NCBI GenBank assembly: GCA_028673005.1
Contig: CM054116.1
Span: forward strand, 129,619,547 to 129,683,546
DNA: 64,000 bases
Direction: 5' to 3'
From: Tanypteryx hageni
Taxonomy: Eukaryota > Arthropoda > Insecta > Odonata > Petaluridae
The notes under the pieces: model-generated
Told to the model about the DNA's origin: nothing
The model's database searches: none
What the model saw: the letters and a program-made list of their open reading frames with translations, nothing else
Program-made: the position numbers and the translations under genes
Shown here: positions 12,501 to 26,867 of the stretch, in pieces
Position numbering within the stretch: position 1 is the first letter of the stretch
How the letters are laid out: every line of letters begins with the position of its first letter

Positions 12501-15500
12501 CCTCTCTTCTCAATACGGTCACCCATGTTTTTATATAAAACTGAATAGTTAACAATCACAAAAACATTAATTCACATGGAATTTACTACAGTCGTAGATG
12601 GTTCACTTTGTCTTCAGTCAACACACTATGATATTGTGCAAGTATCAAATTACGTATGTACGAAGCCAGCTAAGAAGTTCCATACATATGCAGGAGTTTT
12701 AACTTTGATGATACAAAGAAGATAATTCACTCAGTAAGCATCTATACAAATTCGTGATCATAAAAACAATACGCCAGGTGCCTATAGGCGCGTTTACACT
12801 ATGACTCGGAACAGGACATGGGACTTGCCTAAGGCTGCAAAGTTCTGTGGGACTGAGATCAGTAAACACTGTCCGCAGATGAAGTCCAATGTTTACACTT
12901 CCTCTCTCGATTCTGAGACTTCTCGCCCAGTTTCTGTTCGATCATGATGGAAGAAACTTCTTTTGGCAATCCTAGTGCTTCCTTTATAGACATTTTTATG
13001 AAATGTTTTGAGGATTTACGAAAAACATGAAATTTGTTAAATATATTTTACGCTATCTTACATCACACAAATCGCTGGAGAAAAGACATAGCACACCGAT
13101 CGTTTATCTGTCGAGCACGCCTCCATGTTTCGTATAGTTCTCCGTATTATAGAAACTATTAAAGTTGTTGATATTCAATCTTCTTCAAAAATATATTTCA
13201 ACTTTTTTAAACATTTCATTCTCTGGATTTACCCCTCTAAACCTTAAAGAAAAAGTTTCTTATTGGTCAATTTTTTCATGTCGCAACTGAAAATTTGAAA
13301 TTGAATGTTAGTTACATTTCTTATTTTTTTCTTATAAAATTTTCATTTACACAGCCTTCATTTATAATCATTACAGATGCCACATAGAAAAAAATGTCCC
13401 ATTTTATTCTATAGAAGCATAGATATGATGTATGTGCAGAATAAAAAAAAATAAAAAAGTTCTATATTCTCAGAAGAAACGTCAATTGCCATAGCTATTT
13501 CATCTAAACAGTCCTTTAAATTCTTATTTTTTAAGTGTTGGCTCCTCGCATCTCTCAAGGCTGGCTTTTTCTTCCATTTGTTGATTAAATTGTACACAGC
13601 GTCTTTTGACTACTCCATCCTGAAAATTTTCTCATAGTTGCAGCAAAATAAACATCAGGTAATATGGGATTCGCCCAAATGATAGCTGCTCTGGCACAAA
13701 TTGTGGTGAATTCAAGAACAAGGCAGAGGATGCATGCGCAGTTAAGAAAATCTCTCGCATTCATTGAATGTCATTTTTAGCACGAGTATGGTAGTTATGA
13801 AAGTTTGAGTTAATAGGAAAACTGTTGTGATAATTTTTCACAAATGTAGCGCAGCTAAGAATATAAAGCAAAGGTAGAGTTAGTATGTTTAGTGACGATA
13901 AAAGCTGTTTACCAGGAGTATGTATTAACGGCCGGTTTCAGTTGAAAATTAAGTGTAAGCGGGGTAAAAATTTGCCGCCCCTCTGCATATCAAAGATAGG
14001 AAAGATTATAAACCATATACTTAACAATGAAAATAAATTTATTTTACACTTAATTTTTTTAGAAAAATATTACATCACATACATTCAGAAACTATAAATA
14101 AAACTTTGAATGAAAAATTTATTGATGAAAGTAAATGCCTGTACAAAAAATTAAAATCTCTTAATTTTGCCACTATTTATATTATTGATCAGCATATTTA
14201 TAGATTGCAGCTTTGCGAGCCCACTTTACGAAAATGACTAGATTATGTTTATTTTTCGGGATTTTTTTCTGGGCAAAATCATTGATCAATTCCTCGTATT
14301 TTAATTTTGACACTTTCTATAGAAATTATTGCCAAATTTGTCAGTCTCTCTTGAGACATAGAAGAACGCAAAAATATTTTTATCAATTTCAGCTGTGAAA
14401 AACTCCTTTCTGCTGTTGAAACTGTTACAGGAATAGTAAGTAATATATGCAATGCTACCCATGTATTCGGAAATAAATCCTGAAATGGTTCTGTGAGATC
14501 AATTTCAACACTAATTCTGGGTTATTTTCTTCGGGTAGAATACTTTGCAGCATGCTAAGTTCTTCTAAAAGTTCTCCACCTTCGATGTCTGATAAAGTAT
14601 CGCTTTTAAGGGATTTCTCCAAGCCAAAACAAAATGTTTTCAAATTTGTGATTCTTGACATTTTTTATATCATATAGAAATTTCCAAAATTCATTATGCT
14701 GATATAGCTGCTAAAATTGGACATATAGAGAGGAAATTGCAGCATCTACAATCGGAAGGAAAAAAGTTGTGCAAAAACTATCGTCTGGTTGTCAGGATAT
14801 TTCATCTTTTACCTCGTAATCAAAAAGAGATTTTTTTGTCTACGACGAGGAACATGTAATTTCCATTCAACTTCAGGGATACACAATTCATCTTCAATAG
14901 TTTTTGCTTTTAATTTGCCTGTTGTAAGTACATTTTCCCGATATTCTGTCAAAAACTTTCACGGTATTTATCAGTGTGATAGTGGCATCTATATTGGCTG
15001 AAAAAAACTGCATTTGTTTACTCATGATGTTTGTCTTATTTAGAATATCATACCAAATAATAACTAGAATCATTTCTCCTGCCATAAAATCTGCTTCTAT
15101 GTTAATATGTTCCAGTAAAGAGGTTAAGGAAAATTAACAATGCATTGCGTCGGTTTGAATCAAACAATGTTAAACTTTGAAACTGTCATTTTGCTGCCCC
15201 ATCGAGGTGGCACCCGTAAGCAGTTGCTTACATCACTTACACCTGAAGTCGGCCCTGCGTAGACACACTATACATGGCTTTTATAGCCTGTTTCTGTAGA
15301 GAGAAAACTTTTTTTGATAACTTAAATTTTACCTCAAAACATAATAGCATATGAAGGCTAGGAATGTACTTGACTGTAATATAAAGCTTTTAAAGTATCA
15401 ATAGACACAATTGGTGCCAGCTTCCTAATCATAAATATTCCTGTAGTAACTTTTTTAATTAAAACATGTATGTGAGTGGTAAAGTCTAGGTCTTCAGTGA

Positions 15501-18500
15501 TATTTAGGTCATGACATACAGCAAATGGATTGACAGAAGGAGAATATCTATTAGCATTAAATTTTAAATGCGTTGTTTTGTCATTATTTAGTACTAGATT
15601 GTTAGTTTGACACCAATTCTTCATTTTATTAAGATTGATATCTTGTAATTTAAAAAATTTTCCTTTAAGGGCGGCACAAATGCTTTTGCCAAGCAAGTAA
15701 GCATGGTCTGATTAATAACTGCATGCAATGTGGGAGAATTGTATGTGAACAAGAAGGACCAGGTCCCTGCCTTTTTTGTGGCAATTTGGTAAGAGATTTT
15801 CAAAACTGAATTTTTCCTTTAAAATAGTTGTAATTTTTACTTTATAATGTTGTCATATGAAAGATTTAAATGTAAAATTTTATTAAGCATGTAGAATTAA
15901 TTATTTTTATCCATATATTTGATCAATCTTTTTTAAATATATGTATATGGGAATTCAAGACATACTTTATTGAGGTAACTATATGATTTTATTATTTATT
16001 AGCATCATATCGTACATGTGTAACAGACTCTTCCAATGGCAATATAGATAAAGTTTTTGGGACATATTAAAAAATATTCCCTTTAATATCATATCTTAAA
16101 GGATGAGAGTCTTGGATAATGCACTTATTTCTAGGAGTAGGAATAGGCTTCAATGTTTTCACAGAGTTTTTTAGTGTCTGTATTTACATAAAAAACAAAT
16201 TTTAAATTTTGTTTGAATTGGTGTCATTCAAGACTTTAAAGAGAGAGCCACATTCTCTCTAACATATAAAAACTTTTCAAACATTTTGGTTTGTGAGATC
16301 TAATATGGTTACATTTCATTTTAAACACTTGACAAAGAAGAAATGTTGAGCCAATGAGCTAAATTATCAACATAAGCTCTTAGTTGCATTTTTACTATAT
16401 TACAAATCTCTTGGATGCAATTAGTCCCTTCCTTTTTGGCTCTTTGATAACTTCACTCCCTGTTATCTTGGAAGTTTCTCTCATTATGTTTTGATAGTTG
16501 AAATTATTGTCTTCTAAATATATACATATGTGTGTGTAATATACAGTTTGTCTTCAGTTTAACGTCACTTCAATTAATGTTGATTCAAGTTAACACCATT
16601 CTGACTAGGTGCTGGAATGACATATGAAAAAAATACTGAATAGATGGCTCTCCCGTGCATCTGTTGCATAGCGCTTCCCCAGTTGTGGCAGATCGCCATA
16701 TTTGAGCAGGGAAAATGTTTTGGATTGACATTTTTATTGAATTTGCATTCTTTGTCTCCTGATTTTACCGTATTATACCAAATATAGTCCCCCTTTTTGG
16801 CCAAAATATTAGTAAGAAAAGTAAGGCGGGGGGGGGGGACTATATTCATGCCCAAAAAATTAGCAAACGAAAATATCACCGCTGGCAGTAAGTATTCAAA
16901 TAGCCATTGTCAATGGCATCTAAATGATAAGAATGGAATTTAAATAACATTCATAAATCAAAATTTTCGAATTTAGTCCATTAACACTTGATACATATTT
17001 AAATTATACCTGCAACTATAACATGCAAAACATGATGTCACCGTTTCATTGTAAATTGATAGCTGTAACTAAATTGCTCGTACATATTAAAACTCGATCT
17101 TTAGAATATTACAAGATGATCCAAACAGAACTTATGATCCCTACTTTCCATTTAATCGTTAATTTAATACTTGGGTATATTGGCTTTAATAGCTTTAAAG
17201 TCATCGTGGGTATGTAGCTCTTAGTGTTCCCAAATTTCATAATTTAGTGTTATAAAATACTACAAATACATTCGAACGGAATGTTAAATTGATGACGCGT
17301 ATTTGTGTGGCAAGAATAATGCGTGTATATATTAGACTTTACCGAATCTGAGTCCAACAATAGTTGTTGCTATGGCAACACTCTCATAATGAGCGAGAAA
17401 AACTGCAAAAAGCCAGTATTTACGCGAAATTCTAAGAAATACAATTGATAAGCAAAATTCTATGATATAAATTAAAATCTTCCATCCTTTCCTCAGAGAG
17501 TAGTACAAAACTCGCTCTGATATTACAATTCTAAGATATTTTAATGTGCAAGAGAAAATTACCCTGCACGGTGGATTTCAGATTTCCCATGTAAATCAAA
17601 TGGGAAGGATGGTTCCTGGAATCAAAACCGGGACTTCAATATTTGCAACAAAAACTATCCTCTGGAGCTCGGTCCATGTAGTAAGAGATTTCCACCAAGT
17701 TTCATGAAAATTGGTCTATTGGTTCAAAAGTTAATAGGGGAGGGGGTGGACAGACAGACAGGCACAGCAACAACATTATAAGCTTTTTTCCATTATGGAA
17801 AGGAGGCTAAAAAGTGAGGTCTGTAACGGGGTTCAAACTTTTTTCCAAAACAGGCTTCAGAAATAGGGGGGGGGGACTATATTCGGACTAATATGGTATT
17901 TCCATTTGTATCAGCTGTGGCTCAACAAAGGAGTGATTGCCCTTCTTTGGGCCTAATGAAACTCTCAGTTCAATAAAAGCAACAAAATAAATGTTTTGTT
18001 TAACTCAGTTATGGTAGATTTTTCATTGATTATACAGTAACTGCTGCAAGAAATAATTTGTTTGTTGCACTTCTTTTCTAGCAATGTCAACTCATGAAAT
18101 TGTATCCACAGAAGTGTTTGTGACTCTCTGTAAACTTTTTATTAAAAACTCTTCCTTCCCTATCATTCATATTTCATTTCACCCCAGATTTGTATTACGT
18201 AGTTCCTTTTTCTTGTCACAAAAGGTACTATTGCAGTTATGTCATAGTATTTGTTTATTTTTTGTATAACACGGATTCGTATGGGAAGTATTGATTCATT
18301 TAACGTTGTTTCGTTCTACATCGCGATTCCAGAAACAAATTAACAATGTTAATTAAGGACTCTGTGTATGTGTGTGTATATATATTGCATTTGCAGATTC
18401 AATAAACTATTCAACTTTATTCATTGAATTGGGCAGGTTTATCCACCTGATATGGAGATGACTGGCATTATCTCTGAAGCTCATCAAGAATATCAGAAAC

Positions 18501-21500
18501 AAATGATTCCAAAGTCTGTGGAATGGAACCAAGCTATTGAACAAAGGAATAGATTATTAGAATATGATAGAACTAGGTAAGTATAGCATAATCATTTTAT
18601 TTTTGCTTTGTTGGCTATTTAAAAGTATATTTCATTCAACTGAGACAATGATTATTCTTCAATATTTGCTGTTTTCTGTGGACATAGGCTCTTGTTGGGT
18701 AATAAATGTGAAAAATTCATTTCAGTGAAAGGAGGACAAAAGTTATTGATGATGAAAATGATTATTTTTCCACAAATTCAGCTTGGCTGTCTAAAGAGGA
18801 GAGGGAACAATTAGAAAAACGTGAAATGGAACTAAAAGCGCAACGAGATTCATCCAGAAAGAATAGAAAAATCACTTTTGATTTTTCTGGTAATATTTGT
18901 TTATTGATTATAACTGTATACTTATTGAAGTAATTTACTCAGGTTGGTAATATCTTTTCTGTGAACGTGTAGGAAGAAAATTAATAGAAGAAGATGGAAT
19001 TACTGATATTTATGATCCAGATGATCCAGTTTTGAAGGCCATTAGTGAGAGCTTTAATTCAAAAGGAAAAGCAATACCCTCTGATGGAAATAGTCATCCA
19101 AATATGTTCTTTCCCCAGCCAGTTGTAAGTTATTTATGTTAGTTTTTGTTTTTCTTGTTGGCCATAAAGACTTTTTCTATGCTATGCCTTTTCTTCTAGT
19201 TTCAGGATTTGGTAGATGGAAAAAGGGGTAGAAATAGCTCAAATTCAGTTTCACCATACGTGCATCGTGTACAGGATCAAGGACTTTTGGAAATGTTTGA
19301 TCAAGGGTTATGCTTGAGCCTTCATCAGCCATGGGCATCTCTTCTCGTTTATGGAATTATGAAGTAAGTCTAACTTTGGTGCTGCTTCTCTTGGACATTA
19401 GGAAATTTTGTTTTGACAGCTTTATGATACCTACCTACTGCAAATATTTAACAAGTGTGTGTGTGTGTTGCAATCATAAACCCTTTTCATTATCATGAAC
19501 AATTTCTCTATCACCAAGAATTTTCCAAAGTTGCTACTGTGTTATAAACTCTTTGAAAAACAACAAACCATCAAAAGAGCATAAATTTAAATTTGCATAT
19601 GTTCACGATATTATTCTAATATTTTTCGATGAAAAATTGTTTTAATAACGAATTTTATAGTTTAGTCTCATGTATTTTTTCATTTTTAAAAGAAAACTTG
19701 ATGTTCTTGAAAATATTATTCATGTTTCTTTTTAGAGATGAGGGTCGAACGTGGTACACTTCCCACAGAGGGAGGCTTTGGATAGCTGCAGCATCTAAAG
19801 TGCCGTCCATTGATGATGTTAGGGAAACAGAACATTTTTTCCAAATTTTTGAAAATAGTGAGTTAAATTATATAAGTACAGGTACTCCTTGATTAACGTC
19901 ATTTTGAAGTTACTTTGTTAAAAAATTATACCTATTCTTTGAGTAATGCTATAGTTTTGAAGTTACATAGATATGAAGCAGTGTTGTTCAGCATTGCCAC
20001 ATTACTCAGACATGATATATAACTAGGATTTTGGATGTTTGATGCTAAAATAATTGAGTATGGAAATTCAAATTTAAAAATTATGATGTATAATCTGGTT
20101 CAAAAGATTATGTAATGGTGAAAAATCTACACTTTCCAATGAAAATTTAATTCCACTGAATTTCAAATTTCTACGAATTAGATCTTTATCAATATCTATC
20201 CATTCAAAGCTAATCCTACCAAGCCTTTGCATGCAGACATTTATGATCCAACTATCTTGGTGTCACCGTATTTCTTTTAATTTGCTCTGAATTCTGTTTA
20301 CAATAACTGACAAAATAAAGAGTGGGACCTCCTCAACTTTTGGATTAAAAAACAAAAAAGAACAATTACCTTAGGAGTTAAATTAAATATAACTAATTAA
20401 GCATTCTATAGCTGGCAAATGTGTTTCTGAGGTTGCTAGGACCTATTTGCTTCCAGTAACTACAACATGGGCGTCCACGGTAACTTTTCCAGGGGGGGAT
20501 GGTAGCAAGGGTATAACCAATCTCCCACAATTGGGTTTGGTGGGTTTAATATTTTTGTGGTTTGTTTCGAGCAAATTGCAGGAGGTCCCCACTTGCTTGC
20601 CTCACCTCAGAAAAATGACTGTGTAAATCCCCTGACCTAACCAGATATCAATGTTTGTTTTCCCTTGGCATAGGTATGATCCAGAGGGAGGCAACTGCCC
20701 TCTCTTGCCCCCCCCCCCCAAGCGAACACCAATGAATTACAGTAAAGACTATTTGTAAATGATTCTGCTAAAATCGAAGAATTTTCAGTCTGCTGATGCT
20801 TCGCCTACTACTCAATGGGGGACTGTCAGATATCGGGAATTACCGAAAATTTTATGGAGTTGTATTGTATGGCTATTGTTATAGGCAAATATAAAGTTTT
20901 TTCGTTATATTTTTAACAGATATTTATAAAAAAAATCAATATAAAACAGATGAGTTAATGCCGAACCCGATCACATCCGATTGGTAGCCGAAGTTTGCCG
21001 AGTGTTTAGTGACATCAGTGCATGCCACAAGCATGTTAGCCGATGCTAGCCGTGCTAGAAGCCATTGTGCCGATATAGAAGTAGAAGCTTGAAAAACATA
21101 ATTCTGTTCTTTTCCTCTATACTCCGTCTTAGAAGAAATATTGGTAGAAGTACTGCACCTTCGTGCATTTATTTCGCTTTGTGTTTTGCAAAATGGCATC
21201 TGAAGGGTTTTGTGTAGCCAGATCTGATAATCTGCCCAACGTTGATTCATACATGTTTTTGCTGTACATTGGAAGTCATAGAGAGCAATATTCAGATGTT
21301 GAAATGCGTGGAGTGAAGGTGGATAGGTTTGTATTACATTTAATTGATAAAACAAGTTCGATGTAGCGCTTTTATTTTTAGTTATTGTAATAGTACTATT
21401 ATTTTGACTGAAATGCAGAAGATATGTAAAAGATAGATTGACGTCTTAAAACAGCTTTCCCATATTAAATGAATAAAACAACTAGTTTTAACTAATATTA

Positions 21501-24500
21501 TAGAATATTTATTTATGTATTGTTTCCCATGCTGTCCTAGTATCTAGTAAGTAAAATATAGTTAGATAAGTATACAAAAGGTAATGAATGAGGCCGAGAC
21601 TTCGTGGAATTCCACAATAAAATAACATGAACAATGCTAGATAGTATTTTTTATTTATATTAAACTTTTGCTAATTTCCACAAAATATATTAAGGAAAAC
21701 ACGACCGGTTTCAGTGATTAATCACTGTCATCTGCCTTTACAGAATCATCAGGTCAAATATTGACAAATATACATAATTAATGTGAATAAACTTAGTTTT
21801 CATGTCTTGTCTATAGGAAATGTGGCTAAGTTTGTTGTTTTAAGTGTCCATCTGCCTTGGTTATTACCTATTATTGTGAAAAGAAAAACTGTAGAAGTGT
21901 TTGTAATAACTGCATGTGTCTTTTGTATATGTTGCGAATTTCATCGTTGCTTTTATGGCTTTTTTCTCCCTTTGAGGTCAATGAGGAAAGACTATGTTAG
22001 TAATGCTGTTGGATTTGTTAAACCAAAGCGAGAAGGAAAAATATGTATTGTTAAAGGCAAGATTTGCCCTGAACACAATAAGATAAAGAGGTTATGAAGT
22101 GAGTGTAGTTGTAAACGAAGAAGAAGATTTAGTCATGTCTGTGGAGTGTCATGACTGCCCTTATTTAGCAAAGTGTGGTCCTTCAAAATACCATGCTGTC
22201 GTAGATATTATGTGAACAAATTTATTAAAATATTTAAATCACAGAACTAACTTAATATGTAACATTTGTAGAAGTATTTGCTTAAAAACTTGGTTCTTAA
22301 ATATATGCATCACAACTGTAATTATTTGCTTAATAAACCCATAGCCCAACAATTTCCATAAGTTTGATCTTACATATTTAGAATAGGTATATTACATAAT
22401 GGAGGTTTTGTTAAAATATGTATGCTAATCTTTGATACATAAAAGTATAATTCAACGTTCTCCAGAAATATATGCATCATGTCAATGTAATGCCGACATA
22501 AGTCATAAACTAAAATACGAAGCAATAAAATTACGTACATACATTTAACTAGTACTTAGATTAAAATGATCTTCACAGACAAATGCAGTTATACGTTCCG
22601 ATATATCAGATGTGTATCTCCTCATGGCTTTCAACCACAATATTCTCCGCTTCTTATTTCTTCCCAAGGAGGTTGGTAGAGAGAAGATAAATTTTCTCGG
22701 GGTTTTAATCGTTGTATTTAAGCACTGAGGTACCAGACAATATTTATAACCCGTCTAAAGTTCCATATTCTCCATTTTAGCTACGATATCAGGAAAAGCA
22801 ACAGGATAAAGTATCAAAACCACATGCTTTCAGTACGGTCGTAAGGCATGCGATGACCTCACATACCCCTTACTACTCTCTCTCCAACTAGGATGCCGTT
22901 TTCGCGGGACATTTAAAAGAGTTATTTTAAATTTTTTTGTATAATGAAGACGATTTAACAAAAATGTTCACAGGGAGTAATTAAGTCAATTACAAAGAAT
23001 TTAAAAAAAAAACATAATTAAATATTTTGACAGTCCCCCATTGGTTAGAAATAGGAGTGCTTTAATGCTTAACCTTTAAACGCTGAATGTGCCTGTATGG
23101 GCACACAAAATGCAATAGCTCATGGATGTATATTTTTCATAATATTTTTTCGACATGTTTCTTTCCCCTAAAAAACAAGTATGCAATTATTCATTATTTT
23201 TATAATAAAATGCTTTTTATTTGAAGATTTTAGTACCAATAATTGGTGTGAGATGTAAATTTTTCCATAAAATGAACAAAAATTCTTCAAAATAAATCCA
23301 GCGTTTAAAGTTTAATACGGAAAGGTTATTAAATTACTGGTTGGAGAGTTAACATCAATGTTGTATTCCTACAAGTATGATTTTAATTTTGAAAAAGCAA
23401 AGAGTTTATTAAAAAATTCAAAGGATTATGGGGAAAGTTCAGCAATGGTTTCTTTTGTAGCAAGCAGTGGTTGGTTTGAAAATTTTAAGAAAAGGGCAGG
23501 ATTGCATAATGTTAAATTTAGTGGAGAAGCTACAAGTGCAAGTGTAGATGCAGCTAAAGCATTTCCCGATTCTTTTTCAAGCAGTTATTGAAAAGGAAAA
23601 TTATTTGGCTTGGCAAGTATTCAATTTTGTTGAAGCTGCAGTATTGGAAAAATGCCAGAAAGAACATTTATTTTCAGAGAGGAGAGGGGTATGTCAGGCT
23701 GTAAACCTATTAAAGAATTGCTACTTGGGGATAATGCTGCAGGGAATTTAACCTTTAACCCTTAAACTGCTCCCATCATATGTAAACGATCAGCGTAGTA
23801 GACTGCTCCCATCGTATATATACGATTGCTTCTTTCCTGCCATTGTTTGAATTGATGATTACTTCAACCTTCCTAGAGTGGTCCCTAGGTACCTTCTGAA
23901 GCATGAGTAGTCTTTTCTCCCCCATATTTTATTTTATTTGCGGTCCAGCCATGTCTGAAGTAGGGACTGTGTTGACGTCACGGACCAGCCATCAGAGAAA
24001 AAGGTACACTTTCCGCTCTCAAGGAGCTTAGTAAGGAAGAGAATATTTTCTTTTCGGGTTCTGAGGGGGAACACACTAGTGAGGATGACTATGCATAGGA
24101 AGAAGAAGTAATAGTGGGAGATTCAAATGTCGTATTTTCATGGACAAACGGAAGAGACTTCGCACCAAGTCAACTGCAGTTTGATAGCAGTAATTTTGGT
24201 ATTACTGATGATTTTGTGATTCCTGATTATGACAATATACTAGACTACTTTGAGGCATTCTGCAATATGAATTTGGTGAACTAGATAGTTACCGGAACAA
24301 ATAAATACGCAGCACAGTGCATTGAAATGGAGTCGCTTTTGCCCCACTCCTGCATGCAACGCTGGGTAGATGTAAAGTCTCATGAATTTTGTCTTAATTA
24401 TCAGTTTTTTTTTTAAAACTAGTCTTATAGTTATATTTTGAATTTATTTAATTATTTTATATTCCTTAACATTTATTTTAATTTTTCTTTGCTTTATTTT

Positions 24501-26831
24501 GATAAATTTTAAATTTAGTTGAATATACAATTACATATTATAGACGAGGACAAATAAATGGCATATCTAAGAGAATATTTTTATAATAATTGATTTTTTA
24601 ATGTATTTTCCCTATTTATATGTTACTATTAAGCATTTGGGGGAATTTTTTTTTTAAATATGAACTTAATTTTTTTGCGCATAGCAGTAGGCAGACTTTT
24701 GTATATATTGTGCAGTTTAAGGGTTAAATGCTACATTTATTTTGGAGAATTTTTGTTCATTTTATGGAAAAATTACGTATCTCATGAATTATTGGTACTA
24801 AAATGTTCAAATAAAAAGCAATTTATTGTAAAAATAATAAAGAATTGCATACTTCTGTTTTGTAGGGGTAAGAAACATCAAATATTATGAAATTGTATTT
24901 TTTGTGCCCATATGGGCGCATTCGGCGTTTAAAGGTTAAAGCTGAAGCTTTTGGTAGATTATAATTCTGAAAACCCAAGGGCTTTGAAAGGGCTCTCTAC
25001 ACATTGTTCATATGGAGGGCAAACAAGAACTCCTGGATAACCAAGACAATTTTTGAAAGCTGGTTTACAAATTATTTTTGCCCAGCTGTTAAACATTATT
25101 GCACTCGGAATAATCTGGCAAAAAGGACATTGCTTGTCCTTGACAGTGTTCCAGGACATCCCACAACCCTTGATGACTTGTCAGACAAGAAGGAAAAGCA
25201 TATTACAAAAATGGAATATGCAGAGATTTCAAAGGCATTTTTTTGATGGAAAGCTGTATAAAATAGTATCAAGAATTTGGGTGGTTCTTCAGTTTTTTAT
25301 CCAAAACTATAAGTCATATTGTCTTACTGACTTTTTTGTGGCAAATGTTGTCCTCTATTTGAATTAATTTTTAAATTTATACCTCACAGATCATATAAGA
25401 GCATTAAAGAGAAACATATGGATTTGTAATTGTTGTTTACTGATAGAATCATCGTATCGACCGATGTAAACAATATATGTGATGTAATGCTTGGAATTTT
25501 CTTGAATTTTTATCTCCAAAACTATAAGTCGTAATTATATAGTTTTGCAGACTTTTTATGGTAAATGTCAATCCAATCAATCAATCCAAATAACTTTTTT
25601 GATCTACACCTCACAGATCATATAAGAGCTAGGGAGAGAAAAATGTGGTATTTCATTGTTGCTTGATGGATGCCATTTAACGAGATATGAGTAAGTTTAT
25701 TTTAGTGTTTATATAATGTGGAAGTTCTAATTGATGGATGCACTCCAAAATCATACCTTTCCAATAAATCTTAATAAGGATCACTAATACAGTAGTCCTT
25801 CACCAACCATGGGGGTTATGTTCCTGGAAAACACCACGGTTGGCAAAACCACAGTTGGAAAACCCAGGGCATATAGGAAATAGGGGATTAGGAGAACCTG
25901 TTTCCAAGGCTAGTGTAGAGGAAGGTGTAGAAAGCGCCCAAGATTAAAAAGGAACATCTTTACCTCCCATAAATCTATAATAATAAAAGAAGCTGTCTGT
26001 CTGTGGCAGTCATAACTCTTCAGATAATAAACAGGAGCTTCAAAATGTGGCGGCAGCTTCAGGTTGATCCAGAGAGTTGCAGTGCCAAAAATAATTCAAA
26101 TCGGCCTATGAGGATCTCCATTGTTGGTCCAAATGTCGGTTTTTTTAAGATATCTCAGCAACCAATTGACTGATTTTGATGAATTCTCCACCAATATCAA
26201 TGTTGTGATGAGACATTTTCGAGCCTAAAATGGATAAAAATCGGTCTATGGGGTCAAGGATCGTAATGTAAGGGCCGATCCAAATTTCATGATTTCGAGG
26301 GGTCCCCGTGGAATGGTCGGGCCAAATTTCGGCGATGTCCATCTGCACATATGCAGGTATCAGGGTAGAACTGGCTTAACTGATTTCAACCAACTTTGGT
26401 AGGTACATAGAATCTTCACATAAATTCATGACCAAAATGACATATTTTGACCTGATTAACTAAGTAGGGGTGACATTATTGCAAAGTTACACTTTTTGGT
26501 AATTATGAATTTGGAAGGAATTGGCCGAACCGATCCGAAACAAAATTTTGTATGAAGGAGCTGTGCAACATTAAAAAAAAACAAAATTAAGATTTTTAAG
26601 ATAGATATACAAAGCAGGACTGTCATAATAAAAGTAATAAAAATTTTCTTTTTACAAGTATTTGTGTTGAACTGTCTGCATCAATTTTAACCAAATTATA
26701 TTTATTATGTACACATAATTAAAACCGTAATAGCATATTTGGACTGGATCAACTAAACGGGTGCCACAATTACAAATTAAACTTTCAGTAACTATGGATT
26801 TGGAAGGAATTGGCTCAACGGATGTCAACTA

Positions 26832-26867
<36 letters not shown>

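Larger units (their letters stand above)
8537..12559 (-). mobile_element. pogo (CENPB-type) element split by two piggyBac insertions
   Basis: A single pogo transposase reads on the minus strand in three pieces. The largest, 12,525 down to 11,649, contains an N-terminal helix-turn-helix (RRFGVTEANVWQWKK), NADETAVF and an LALDGFRGH catalytic block, ending at INKPF. The next, about 10,391 down to 10,230, resumes at KDHLWCLNGEWLLSG. The last, 8,862 down to 8,746, has SIVSNSLDGAEDDILW and an acidic tail. The 3' end at 8,537 begins tactgtatatacccaaatat. The gaps are piggyBac elements inserted at TTAA. Frameshifts at about 12.05-12.3 and 11.7 kb show it is inactive. The 5' terminal repeat was not found. 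Confidence 0.82.
20813..23043. mobile_element. 2.2-kb TIR element of unassigned family
   Basis: Sixteen-base terminal inverted repeats, CAATGGGGGACTGTCA and its perfect complement, bound the element at 20,813-20,828 and 23,028-23,043. No target-site duplication is evident. It carries a broken gene with a SWIM-like Cys/His motif and a Penelope-type scrap, and lies within the Tigger. Confidence 0.65.

Noticed and set aside
26833..26862. (TA)n run as a regulatory or fragile element
   Set aside because: It is an ordinary microsatellite inside the Helitron, useful only as the main length difference between arms.
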